A stretch of 64,000 nt of DNA, from positions 359,055-423,054 of the forward strand of contig NW_022985555.1 of NCBI RefSeq assembly GCF_010093815.1. The letters run 5' to 3'. The position numbers were made by a program, and so were the translations under genes. Shown piece by piece: positions 34,590 through 45,813 of this stretch. How positions within the stretch are numbered: position 1 is the first letter of the stretch; each line of letters opens with the position of its first letter. The DNA is from Pseudovirgaria hyperparasitica. Taxonomy: Eukaryota; Ascomycota; Dothideomycetes; Acrospermales; Acrospermaceae. Under the pieces are notes generated by a model. The model was not told the origin of the DNA and searched no databases. It saw only the letters and a list, made by a program, of their open reading frames with translations.

Positions 34590-35951
34590 GCAGGCATAGA
34601 TGTTTGATTACTACTGTAATTTTGATGGTTCCTTGATACGATTAATGATATCTTTGGCTTATGGCCTACGCACAGGGTCTTTCTATGAATGTCTCGATTA
34701 CTAATCGTGCCTTTGAAGGATGAGTCGAAGACAGGGATACCGCACCAACCAACAGTAATTAGAGCTAAATCTTACTGTTTCCAGCTGATATGTCTATGGG
34801 CATGATACTACTTATTAATAGTAATGTAGATACACGGGTAACAGAGCTTTAATCCTAAAGGTTTGATCTGAAGGGTGTTCGACATCCCCGAGTCCTTCCA
34901 TTACCTCGAATATGCTGACTAAGAACTTACAGCTATCTACCTATATATCATACCTGATGTTAAAGCTCTCGCTTCCAAAGATACACCTGTTTAAGCTAAA
35001 TTTAGCATTATCGCCGATAAATCCAATAGCAGACTGTTCTCAATCTATTGATACTTAGACCCTTTCTCTGGAGTCGAAAGAGCCTAGTTACAGTTCCCAA
35101 AAGTGCTTCCTGGTCGTAAGTGCTTTAGCTATCCTTTCCCCTTTCAGGCTTCAGGCTGTCCTTGATGATTAACAAGGATGAAGAAATGCTAGCTACGTCG
35201 AAGTACTGCTCTCAGTACACCTGTGTTCGAGATACCTCTATCAAGTACCAAATACAGATGATGAGGAGAGGTCCTGATGATATTCCTCCACCCCGCTTAT
35301 GTGGGCGAAAAGATGTGTGTGTAGGTAGCTTGCAATTTACGCAGATTGTAACCCCTGGTCGGACATGGTCGACATTAAAATCTCCCATGTGAAGCAATCT
35401 GACTAATCTACTCAGCATACTAGTATGATCCAATGGCACGCTGTATCTACTTATCGCAGCTAAGCCTTCAGTCACATGTTCCCAATTCCACGACAAGAGA
35501 AATAGACGTACCTTGCCGCCTTGTGAAAGGCAAGGGTTTTTGGAATGAGCGGGGTAGTAATCTCTCTTTCTATTCACTCCAATTTTGGAAGAACCTCCGC
35601 AAAAACGGAAACAAAGGAAGTGAAGACTTGACTCTAGCCTGTACACAATCAGAGATATCAATATGCAAGTATAGTAGAGGTTGACAAAGTTAACATCTAT
35701 CTGACGAATAATCCAAGGTGCATCTTTCACACTGTGGTTACGGTCACACCAGATGCTAGAGTTCCTGGCGGGTATCGAACACAAAGACTTAGACAGAAGG
35801 ACGACTGCAGACGCACAGATTGCAAGACTTCGGATACCTACGTACCACCGACGAACCCCTCATACAGCCCGTCATCCTCGGCGAACAATACATGAGATGG
35901 TCGAAGGAGGTTTCTTTGAGAACCGACACAAAAGACACGAGATTACTGTCT
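34590..35951. other. Gene-poor intergenic block
   Basis: About 1.36 kb, AT-richer than the flanking genes. A 190-codon minus-strand frame (35784-35212) is the longest feature; it is Cys/Ser-rich with no recognisable domain and I do not support it as a gene. Confidence 0.45.
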
Positions 35952-36977
35952 CTACCCAGTCCTCTCGTCATGGGCAGGACTTGCTAGCTTCTCCATCCAC
36001 GTTCGTATCTTTTCCAACGCAATGTGATCGTGTTCTTGCGCTGAAGTTGTGAACTCTTCGTCAATCCATCCAATCGTGCCCGCTGTGATAAGCTCATTCC
36101 CGAATGGCTGGCATGAGCCGTAGTCGATGAGAACGGGGTCATCGCTATTGTCGATCATCACATTCATTGGCGTGAGGTCGTTGTGTGCTAGTCCAAGTTT
36201 ATGAAGGTGGCAGACCGCAGATTCAATTTTACGCATGCAGTTCTTAACGTCAAAGGGTTTCGCCTTAGGGCTGGGCTTTTCTAGTCGATAGTAGAGCGTA
36301 TCCGGAAGGCGGTCCAGGACAAGGCTAACGATACGACCACGTTCGATCAAACAGCCATGATACCTAATGATGTGTGGGTGTGGGTTACGTAGAAGAAGCT
36401 CCATTGTTTGGGCTTCGTATAGCACAAGTTTTGGTAATAGGCCTGTACCTACGAAGGCTAAGCCTAGTTTTGGCTTCTTAAGGTAGAAGGTTTCATCGAT
36501 CGGAAGTGAGAATACTGTGATGTTTGAAGGAGCTTCAGGATACACATCCTCATCCGGGAGACGTTTAAGACTTTCTCTTATAATATCCAGTGTCAAATCG
36601 CGTTTTCGAACATCGGATTGACCGAAGTAGACTACCCACTCATCGGTTATGTAGCCGAAGGATGAATATACGAATACTTCATTGCCATTCTCGTCATCTT
36701 CCATTGTGAACGCTTCGTAGAGCGGGGAGAGGTCCCGAGACGAATATATTGGCAGGTCTTCGTTGACCATGGCTGAAATCTGCTTCGCTGTCGAAGTGAG
36801 GCTGCTGAAAGTGCTTGATATAGAAGTGGCATTTCTCATATAGGAGGAGTTGCGGGCAATCGTTCTGCCGGGTCCGGCCAACCCTGGCTGGTAGGACGAA
36901 GGTATTATCATTTTCATACAAGAAAGAGTGCGACTCACCATGAAAAGATTACTTGGTTTTCGTATACCAGGATGCAT
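35952..36977 (-). CDS. Protein-kinase-like protein
   Basis: A 341-codon frame carries a kinase C-lobe: the catalytic loop is HNDLTPMNVMID (the HxDxxxxN pattern), the metal-binding DFG equivalent is IDYGS, and a GTIGWIDEEF activation-end segment follows. Upstream, YEAQTMELL fits helix C and HIIRYHGCLIERGRIVSLVL the hinge strand. I see no clear glycine-rich loop or VAIK lysine, so activity is uncertain. This type is common as divergent single-domain kinases in filamentous ascomycetes. The N-terminal ~70 residues may be wrong: a GTGAGT donor follows the Met at codon 13, and the Met in AMVNEDLPIY is an alternative start. Confidence 0.75.
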   Translation of the reverse strand: MHPGIRKPSNLFMVSRTLSCMKMIIPSSYQPGLAGPGRTIARNSSYMRNATSISSTFSSLTSTAKQISAMVNEDLPIYSSRDLSPLYEAFTMEDDENGNEVFVYSSFGYITDEWVVYFGQSDVRKRDLTLDIIRESLKRLPDEDVYPEAPSNITVFSLPIDETFYLKKPKLGLAFVGTGLLPKLVLYEAQTMELLLRNPHPHIIRYHGCLIERGRIVSLVLDRLPDTLYYRLEKPSPKAKPFDVKNCMRKIESAVCHLHKLGLAHNDLTPMNVMIDNSDDPVLIDYGSCQPFGNELITAGTIGWIDEEFTTSAQEHDHIALEKIRTWMEKLASPAHDERTG

Positions 36978-38015
36978 TCATCATGCTGTACTGACTTATG
37001 CGTTACGAGCGGAAACATCTGGCGGATTTTGCGGTAAGTTCTTCATCAAAAGAAGAAATCCTGCGATCTCAGGGACCTGGAATGTATGGGTTCTTAGCAT
37101 GACATGCGGCACAACATATATAGTGCGAGAATATATACGTGAGCGCTATCCCTCGGATCAATGATCTACTACGGCTAAAGAACAGCTCAAGTAACTAGCC
37201 AAGCAATCAATATGGCACTGTTTGACATATGCACATCGAAAAGCTACAGGGATCAGGGTTGTCGACTTCAGTGGGTCTCCTGATGTTCCGGAACGCAGTG
37301 CGGTGGATCCATCCGCACCGAACGTTTACAAGAACAGCCCTTGGCTGTGATCTGTAAGCCCGTTCACGTATATGAACCCAGTATCTAGACCCCAGACGAG
37401 AGGTACTTGAGGTTCTGGATACCAGGGACTGCCGAGAATTCCGTGACGCAATGACCGTTGTATGAAAACAAGACATGTATGATTAGCAAATCCGACCATA
37501 TGTGATTTGCTCAGGGCTGTACATAACGACTGAATTAGCACAGTCACTGTGCCGCTACAGAATCTGAAACACACAGCAATCTCATAGCCTTCCCATGCGC
37601 CGCATAGATACGCCGCAGACGCTCGCGCTTGATGTAATGCTGCACAAGTATCTATACCTAATTAATCAACCATCTGGAATTGTTATAACATCTACATCCT
37701 CCGAACAATATAGTACTGTACTGCATCAATAGCATCCGTGCTCTGCCCTGTAAATCGCAACACCTACGCCCGAGTCAAACACTGACAGCTTGTACGCCAA
37801 GAATGCTTCACTAAAAGGTATGCCGATCAGAATCTGAGAGTCAATAGACTTACAGTATACCCAAGTAGCATTCATCTACGTACATTGAGACCGCACCAAA
37901 CATCACGCTGTTCTTGCCGTTTCCGCATCGCCACTTCATAAGGACTCAGGACGTCGAACTTCAGACCGTCTTCCTCCTAAAAGCCATCTCAAAACTAAGC
38001 CACAGATCCATCGCG
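36978..38015. other. Intergenic, no gene seen
   Basis: About 1 kb with short random frames. The right end is the presumed promoter of the fragmented TM gene. Confidence 0.5.
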
Positions 38016-39085
38016 ATGCCACCACTAAACCCACTTGCCCTATCACGAGGCTGGGCCACCGTGAAAACTGTCTCACTCAGCACCGGCGCCATCATTGGGA
38101 TCTCTGCAGTGGCGGTTCTTTTTGCGCTCCTGATTCTGTATTTGGTTGTGCAGCACTGCAAGCGTCATCGTGTTCAGAAATATGGGCCGTACCAGATCTA
38201 ATGTTCAACGCGTTTGGTGTATGGACACGCATATTTTTGTATTTGGACGGTCGATCGATGGAGACTGCTGGCCAGAACGTACTCAGGCGAGGAAGGAGCG
38301 AAGGAGTGGAAGATTATGTGAGATGGAGTTGTCTACATGACACCAGATGGTACGATTTCCATTCAGAGTTGTTGTACTTGCCGTGTTTGAGTGGAGTATA
38401 CCCCTGTAGTTCAAACGACATCTTTTCCTCGAAACTTCTGTCCGAATGCTTCTTCAAAGCACCCCATCTCCCACCAGTCGATCCCAGATATCACGGCTCG
38501 TCCAGAACACCCCTAAAGCGCTGAATACATCATTGACAGTGTCGTCGATTCTTCGGATACACCAGACCCGTCGGATACAAATCCTGATCCACTTATTGAC
38601 CGACACAATAAACAGAACGAAAGTGCACCTCACCATTCATGCAGGTCGAGATTGCCTTAAAAATCAACCGCGAACAAACTTATACTGATTTGGAGCGCAT
38701 CTGGACTGGAACAGACAGCTTTCAGCTCGCAAGCGAGTGTTTCCAGAAGAAAAAACCAGACAGAGCCATCATCGTCGAACGTCTCAATGGGGGAGAGGGG
38801 TAACGAGCCCAGTGAAATAGGAAATAAATGTACACACTGTCGAGCACCGTGGTGGGGAAGTGGGGCACAGTTAAGATAGAAGAGGAAGAAAAGAGCTCTA
38901 TCATTGAATGTCTAGGTAGCGAAGGGAAGAATAGGCGATGGTACATCCCTATCGCTACATACTGGAGCCCTTTAATGCTTGGAAGAACATCTTCCTTCCT
39001 GGACACGCTCCTGACTGGGACTATCCGCATGAGCCCTATACACCGAAACTACTGAGAAGAGGAAGTAGAAGAGCTTCATCGTAGA
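38016..39085 (+). pseudogene. Fragmented single-TM protein gene (candidate)
   Basis: From ATG 38016 a 61-codon frame encodes one membrane span (TGAIIGISAVAVLFALLILY) and a basic stop-transfer run ending HRVQKYGPYQI, then a stop. Downstream, separate plus-strand frames continue protein-like sequence: ASSKHPISHQSIPDITARPE before a TAA near 38515; AEYIIDSVVDSSDTPDPSD (38520-38645); a shifted frame VEIALKINREQTYTDLERIW to 38803; and YILEPFNAWKNIFLPGHAPD to about 39085. Either several introns with poor sites remain unresolved or the gene is broken by one stop and two to three frameshifts. The pattern of one TM and an acidic, Ser-rich tail fits a small fungal membrane protein of unknown role. Confidence 0.4.
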
Positions 39086-39354
39086 GTATCTTACCCAGGT
39101 GTAGAAGTGTCACAGTCCCATGGTACTGCACCTCCCACGAACCCCCAGCGGAAGTTCCTGGAACCCCATAATTTTCTTTCATATACCACACAGAGGATCC
39201 AAGAACCGTTCACGCGCACACAAACAGACCTCAGAAAACAGTGCACCATCCCAGGTACCCACAGCAATAACCCCCTCCCACCTCCGATTGGTCCCTCTGC
39301 CCACAAATAAGTAAGTGAACAACCCATCATCATCAAACTTCCCAGGCATATGCC

Positions 39355-40130
39355 GAATTCAAGAGCCAGTCAAATTGCGAGCGCATTCTAGAGCGGGACT
39401 ACCAGCTATTTTCACGTTCACTCGTATCCTTCACTTCCTATAACCCCTTACTGATCCTGGCCTCGTCCTCTATTGGCCAGCTCATTCTTGAAAACGGTAA
39501 TAGCCTACACGATCGTGTCTCGTCTGTTTAGAAACCTCGAATTCAAGAGCCAGTAATATCGCGAGCGCATTCTGGCGCGGGACTACCCGCAATCTCCACG
39601 TTCACTTCTACCCTTCACACCCTACGACCCTATACGACCCCTGACGCCCCTCCTCCATTGGCTAACTTCCTCTTAAGAAGGGTAATAATCTACACCATCG
39701 TGCCTCTTCTGTGCGAAAACCTCGAATTTAACAGCCAGTAATATTACGAGCGCATTCTGACGCGGGATTACCCGCTATCTTCACGTTCACTCATTTCACT
39801 TATATCCCAATAAACAGTCACACCACCCAATTGGCCAACCCACCCTTGAAAACGGCAACAGCCTACACGACCGTGTCTCGTCTGTCCAAAAACCTCGAAT
39901 TCAAGAGCCAGTAATATTGCGAGCGCATTCTGGCGCGGGACTACCCGCCATCTCCACGCGCTCTCCTTTCACTCCTCTTCCATCACCACGTCATACCACC
40001 CCATTGGCCAAACCGCTTTTAGAAACGGCAACAGCCTACTCGATCGTGTCTCTTCTACGTAAAACAAGCGCGAGTTCAAAGACCAATCATATGCCGAGCG
40101 CATCTGATTTTCGCGACGCCCACGTGGTGG
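39355..40130. repeat. Tandem array of 4.5 units of 173-185 bp
   Basis: Units start at 39355, 39539, 39724, 39897 and (partial) 40072, each with gaattcaagagccagt or a close variant. Every unit has two conserved blocks. The left block is ~60 bp around gcgagcgcattctggcgcgg and ends near an actacccgc. The right block is ~65 bp around attggccaa, aacggcaacagcctaca and cgatcgtgtctcgtctgt. The 45-60 bp between them differ strongly in sequence and length. No shared open frame exists across units. Confidence 0.9.
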
Positions 40131-41016
40131 TGTTTATTACCCAATCTCTCTCTCCCTGAACCTGGACCCACATTCCACTTCGCTCCCAACCTAAAACCTA
40201 GTCGATCGTATATACGACGAGCGCAATTCTCGAGATTTCTATCTGAAGTCTAGCGCTTCAGAATCCATGGGTCGTTTTGCGTTTATATCTGCTTTGTTTT
40301 ACTTTTTTCCGACCTCGTTGCTATATCATGTTTGCGCCTTGCGCCTTGTGCCTTGGACCTCGTTTCCCTCTTCCTTGTTCCTTGTCTGCCACTTCTGCTT
40401 TTGCGTGATATATGGATGTACAGTATACACGAACGCGCGTAAGTGACGCACGTGGTGTTATTGTGGGTTCTCGTGACGGTGTGGCATTATTTCCATGGCT
40501 AGAGTCATAGAAGATTACCACCTACAAGATTCAAATTTCCACGCACAGCTAGCTAGTTTGGCTTGGATACAAGTTCTTCATTTGCTATGTTTTGCTTTTG
40601 GTAGTGACATGCGTCTTTTTGCTCTTCATCTATCTATTGAGTGGTGGTATTGCAGCAGAAGTTGCAATGATGTCTAGAAAGAACAAATCGTGGCATCATG
40701 TGTGTGTGTGAGCCAGGTCCAGGGAGGCATTGTTGGGCCGCCCATTGAACTAACCACCGAAAAAACGCCAATTGACCAATGCAATGTTCCAGATTCTGCC
40801 TCTATCCATCTACCGTAAGAAGGTCATGTATATGAGACGACACTGTAAAGCCGCATGATGTGTCTATCGACGACTGCCGATCGTCGTCAATCATCCATAT
40901 ACCTCGCTCAAGATTTCCATTTCCGTTTTATCCACGGAGGCATAAAATCATTTTCAAGCCGTTAACTATTCAATCAAGTCAGCTATAATATCTGCGCAAT
41001 ATTTTGCATGCATCGA
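40131..41016. other. Intergenic, no gene seen
   Basis: Contains another gacgagcgcaattc fragment near 40215 that recalls the array unit, and the 3' end of the PARP-UBC gene. Otherwise nothing supported. Confidence 0.45.
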
Positions 41017-44000
41017 TCAGAATAAGTGAGGATCTGAAGCCGGCTCGCCACCATACGCCAGCTCCTTGAAACCCTCGGGTACTGTCCACCCGTGTGTTCG
41101 GCAAGCACGAATGTAAGCCTCGACCGCCTCACCAATAGAGTAGTCGCGTGCTGGTCCCGGCTCGAGTCGTGCTGGTCGGGGATCTAAGCTGCTCATTGCG
41201 AGGCGCACTTGTAGGAGAACGGACTCAATTGACGAGACGGCAGACCAGCCAGTATTGGTGAGCAGTTCCATACATAAGGCGCCACCGGCTGTGACGTGTC
41301 CACCACCACCTTGTTGGAAGCCTAGAAACCGAGGACGAACAACGCGGACGAATGGTGGGGACATTGGGTAATCTTTTCCAAAGCGAAACTCGAGGACAAC
41401 GGATCTGAGATCCTTCTTCTTCATGTCTTTCGCTAGAGGTAGATGGGATTCGAACGAGTGGAGCTCGATAATCCACTGGTACATGTTGTTGATATGATCA
41501 GGATTGATGTACCATCCAAGTTCGTGCAGGGGTTCCTTGGCTTGGACTTTCAGAACAGCCTTAAAGTCTTGTTGGAGTCTTCTAGTAGCCGAATGAGTGG
41601 CCCACATAGGCTCAATGAGCTTTGGGAGAGACTCAGCATCAAGCTTGCCCGGGATGAAATCGGTTTGCGATATCTCGACAGTTGTGCCACTATCGTTTGA
41701 CGGCTGTGAAAGATGTATAGAGCTCTCCTCTTCCCGGAATATCTCAAGGTCCTCTTGCAAAGTGTTGACACTTGCAGTGTCATCAAAGTCAATATCAATG
41801 TCTTCCTCGATTGATATTGGGTCACTCTTCTGGCCTGACCCCTTTAGTCGCTTGAAACCTGCCTTGATCGACGCCGATAGAGGATTCGATCGCTTCCGTT
41901 GCGTGTTTGCTTTCGCTGGGATGACAATTTTGCCGCCCTCACCCTGGGGAGTCATCACTGGGTCCTGGGCCTGTGCTTCCGTAGGAGCTATGACGACGTT
42001 CAGCGGATCTGCCATCGATGGAGACTTGACGAAGAGGTAACGCGTCTGAATCCAGTCTACATGCTGAACAACAAGATGAGGATTTCTGGACTGAAATTCA
42101 TCGGGCGCATTGACAACCTCGTTGAGGGCTATGGCGGAAGAGATCTTCAGCTCGCTGCTCGGCCAGACACGGGGACTAGCCCCATTCCTGCTGTAGGTGC
42201 TCATATGAGAATAGCCTAGGCTAGTTCGCGCATCGAGTGAGTGATATACTCCATCGCCAAACGCACGTCCATGTGCGATGTTCTTGAAGTGTAGACCTTC
42301 TCTGATGATACCGTGCCAATTGTTCAGCGCGCTCCCGTGCCAAGCATAGAGTGTTGGATACGTGAGTGATTTTCTCTGCATAGTAGTCTGTACTGCATTG
42401 AGGAATCGTCTTTCCTTGTCCTAGGGTCGGGTTAGTACGGTTTCATCAGCCATCGACAGGGCTTTGAGGCTTACTGGCGCGCCCATCGCAAATCTAAACT
42501 GTGTCCAACCGTCCATGCCGAACACTCGCTCGTCTCTTCTGTTTGGATCACCATTGCCACTCTCGCACTCTACAATGCAAGCTCTACTAGACGCAATGAT
42601 CCAACGCAAAAGACTTATAGCAGCAGGCGGTACGCGATCTATCCAGCTAGCTAACGACGCCACGCCCTTGCGTTGAAGATAATCTTTCATTTCGGGAACG
42701 CCAGGTAGGATGTCGAGTAGACTGCTTATTGCACCCCTCTTGTCGTCGTCGTTGAGATCATCAAAGTTTCGATTATAAGGGTATAAATTCACCTTCTGAG
42801 GATTCAGCGGAATTGGAGAAGGGGTCTGCGGATATGGAGGGGAGTTGACTCCTGGTCTTGGCTGCTGGGCAGCGGCTGATTTTGCTGACGTATCGGGGGC
42901 TTGCACGAACTCCGATAGAGTGACGACTGGGAAATAGGTAGTTTCGATGACCCGGGCGTGAAGAGCGGCCTCTATCTTTGGAATTCGCACGACTATCCAA
43001 TCACCATTTCGGATAGGGCAAGTTATTTCTGATTCAAAGGTCAACTGTCGAACACTGTGGTCGTATTTGGCGACCATGTGCGGGCCTGTGCCGGGGTAAC
43101 TTGCTGCGAAATCCATATTGGTACTGAGTGAGCTGGAAGCTGGCGGCGGGACCAGAAGACTCAGCCCACTTGGGAAGCTGTTCAAGCCGCCTCCGGTGGC
43201 GCTGACATAACAAAAGGATATGAGCAGATCAACAACTTTATGTTGTGCTAGGATCTCATGCTCAATGCTGGGACCGAAGCCAAGAGACATGTATTGATAG
43301 AGACAGAGCGGATTGTCGCACACATACGGCTTGATGGCCTCGAGATCGTTAGGAAGCTTGCGGAAACAGACGAGACAGAACTCAGTACAGCGTACGAAAT
43401 GGCGGAGTGTAGCTTGCATGGCTATGAGTGGAAAAGAGTGGCGCTGGTTGGCCGAGACGTCATGTATATGGTCTGCTCGGACGATGCTAGGGAAAGTTGC
43501 AGCAATATGTTCTTCAGCGAGATATCTGTCATCCACAAGGCTTGAGCGGATCTCAGAAGTTGCCATATGATCAGCTAGGAATTCTTCTGCGCCACCCCAA
43601 GCCATTCTGTTGTATCTGTAAGAAATTATCTTGATCAAACGTTCGTTTAAAAACTCGTTTAGCGGACCAGATATGAATGCATTCCTGAAGCCGAGATTCA
43701 AGTCTGATGGCTGGAAGCCTGTATTTGAATTTGCCTGGTTTTTTGCTTCGTCTTTTGCCAGGGATGTGAAGGCGTGGACAGCTTCTGGTAGTGTTGGTTT
43801 ATACGTGTTGCTCACTCCAACTCGGATCTCCAAGGCCCTACGACAGCTCTTAGAGCCTAGCTTCAATAGCGCGTCTATGGAGTGATAGCCGTAGGGATAG
43901 TGTAGTACCAAAACAAGATATTCCGAAGCTTTGACCTGCCAGGCTTGCATTGCTTCGCAAGAGATGCCTAATTTTCCAACTCGAACAGATAAGGTGACGT

Positions 44001-44723
44001 AGCAAGGACCTCCATCGAGGAGTTGAGCTAGTGCTCCCACTTTGAAACCTGCTGCTTTTGCCATGAGGAGATCAGATCGTATGCGAGAACGAAATGGCAA
44101 GGTTGATTCAATCATCAATTGTCCTGACGAATGTCCAGTGTGATTTGGAAGTCGTAGGGAGAGCATCTCGTCTGGAAAGTAGTCCTCGCCCTCATCCTCG
44201 TCGCTATCATCCTGGCCACTGTCGAGTTCATCTTCTTCAAGATCACTATACGCTTCCTGTGAGTCTGGCATCTCGACGTCATCGTCTAGACGCGATTGTG
44301 TGGCTTTTGCGACGATGTGTAGCAGTTTCTGCACAGATTTGCCCGCGGTTTGCTCGAATAAATCGCCAAGCTTCATAGCAATGGCAGCGGGGGCAGTGTC
44401 TGGGGCGATGAAAAAGCAGGAATGGCTTGAGGGATAATCCGAAACATCTATAGGGCTGGTCAACTTCCAGTTTCTGGTAGAATGTGCTGATACGACAACA
44501 AGACTGGAGATGTAGGAAGCATTGAAGACACTGGTCGTCGATCTAGAAGACCTGACATACCTGATATCTTTGCAACAAGCTCAATGTTCGCTGAACCGAC
44601 TACATTATCCACGGTAAAGACAAATTCGCCATCATCGTCGCCTTTGTGTACATCGCGGATACCGTTAATTGCTGTGTTCTCAATAACCTGCGTGAGGTCG
44701 GCGATGAAGGCCTTGCGTGGCAT
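41017..44723 (-). CDS. PARP-ubiquitin-conjugating (E2) fusion protein (3 exons)
   Basis: Exons 44723-44561, 44447-42475 and 42420-41017, with introns of 113 and 54 nt, encode 1,179 aa. The second intron has a perfect TACTAAC branch site, and its splicing joins FAMGAP to DKERRFLNAVQ. An N-terminal acidic region (EEDELDSGQDDSDEDEGED) and long middle region precede a PARP catalytic domain near residues 710-800: LYAWHGSALNNWHGIIREGL carries the NAD-contacting His-Gly and AFGDGVYHSLDARTSLGYS the Tyr. The C-terminal ~170 residues are a UBC fold (LGWYINPDHINNMYQWII, DYPMSPPFVRVVRPRF) with a candidate catalytic Cys in GGALCMELLTNTGWS. PARP-UBC fusions are known from filamentous fungi but their biology is poorly known. 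The ATG at 44723 (MPRKAFIADL) is preferred over one at 44756. Confidence 0.9.
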
Positions 44724-45813
44724 TACGGAAAACGGTGTGTGATTGAGCTTGAACAACCGCAGTCAACTGGACTGAGAGAAGATTTGGGATAGAAAGATTG
44801 GCCGGTGAAAGAGGGGGGAATGCCATCAACGTCGTGGGATATGTCGTTGGATGAGAAAGTAGAGGATTGAGTCGCGTGTAAAAAGAGTTCGGGCGCGTCA
44901 AGTGAGCGCCTGCCGTGCCTGGAAGATTGGTGAACAATGTTTCTGGTACAGTGCGATTTCAGGCCCGTACTTTGTTGAGAAAAGCGTATTATGTTATACG
45001 TGCTCTGATTTCGTAGGTGACTAGACACAACGATGGGTTTAGACGTGGAATGCCACGGAACTGACTGTACGATCTGATATGGCAAAAGTGACCGCAATTC
45101 GTCTGTCTTTTATTGCCTAAGATCTGGCAGCCAGAGAAACTGAGACGTCTCGAGGATGGCGAGCCACACAACCCTGGAATGAATCCCACCCGAGGAAAGC
45201 AATAACACTCGATAGTGACGGTCAAGCAAGGAAGAGGTAAGGAGCGTTGAAGTTATAGAGGAGGAACTCGCGAACTTCAAGAGGAGAGAAGGTCGAAGTG
45301 AGGGCAACAGACGATCCAGACAAGATGATAATGAGGAGGGGAGGTCAAGGCATGGCAACAGGCAGCAAACAGGAACAGGAGCCGAATCTAACAGTGGCGG
45401 TGCACTGTATGTTGTCACGTCCACTTAGATGCACGGCGAGGCAGCAATGATAGCGGTCACGCTGAAGACGAGAGAATAGGACAACGAAAAGAGAGAGATT
45501 CGAGTGCATATGTGCGCACAAATAGAGAAATGAATTCGTGGGATTGGGACGCGAGAACGAGGTAAACACGTCGATTTCCAGGCCGCCATCACAGCAGCCG
45601 GGGAAATGCCCCTAATTAACTACAGTTGAAGCAGCAATTTAGCGGCCGATACCCCCCGCAGTCACAGCCACAGATAGCCACAGACTGCCCCGCCACAACC
45701 CCTCCAGCCTCACAAGAGTCAAGCCACGCTAAACGTTCTCCCTCCCGTCTTGACAAGCTTCACGAACCTATTCATTAGGTAGTCCCAAACCTCCAAACAC
45801 CCATACGCAAACA
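44724..45813. other. Bidirectional promoter region PARP-UBC / COG7-like
   Basis: About 1.1 kb between divergent starts. Several overlapping minus-strand frames are open but look random. A polypyrimidine-rich leader (ctccctcccgtc) precedes the plus-strand gene. Confidence 0.5.

Noticed and set aside
35212-35784. 190-codon minus-strand frame
   Set aside because: No domain, signal or conserved-looking block; the region is AT-rich and gene-poor, so this can be a chance frame.
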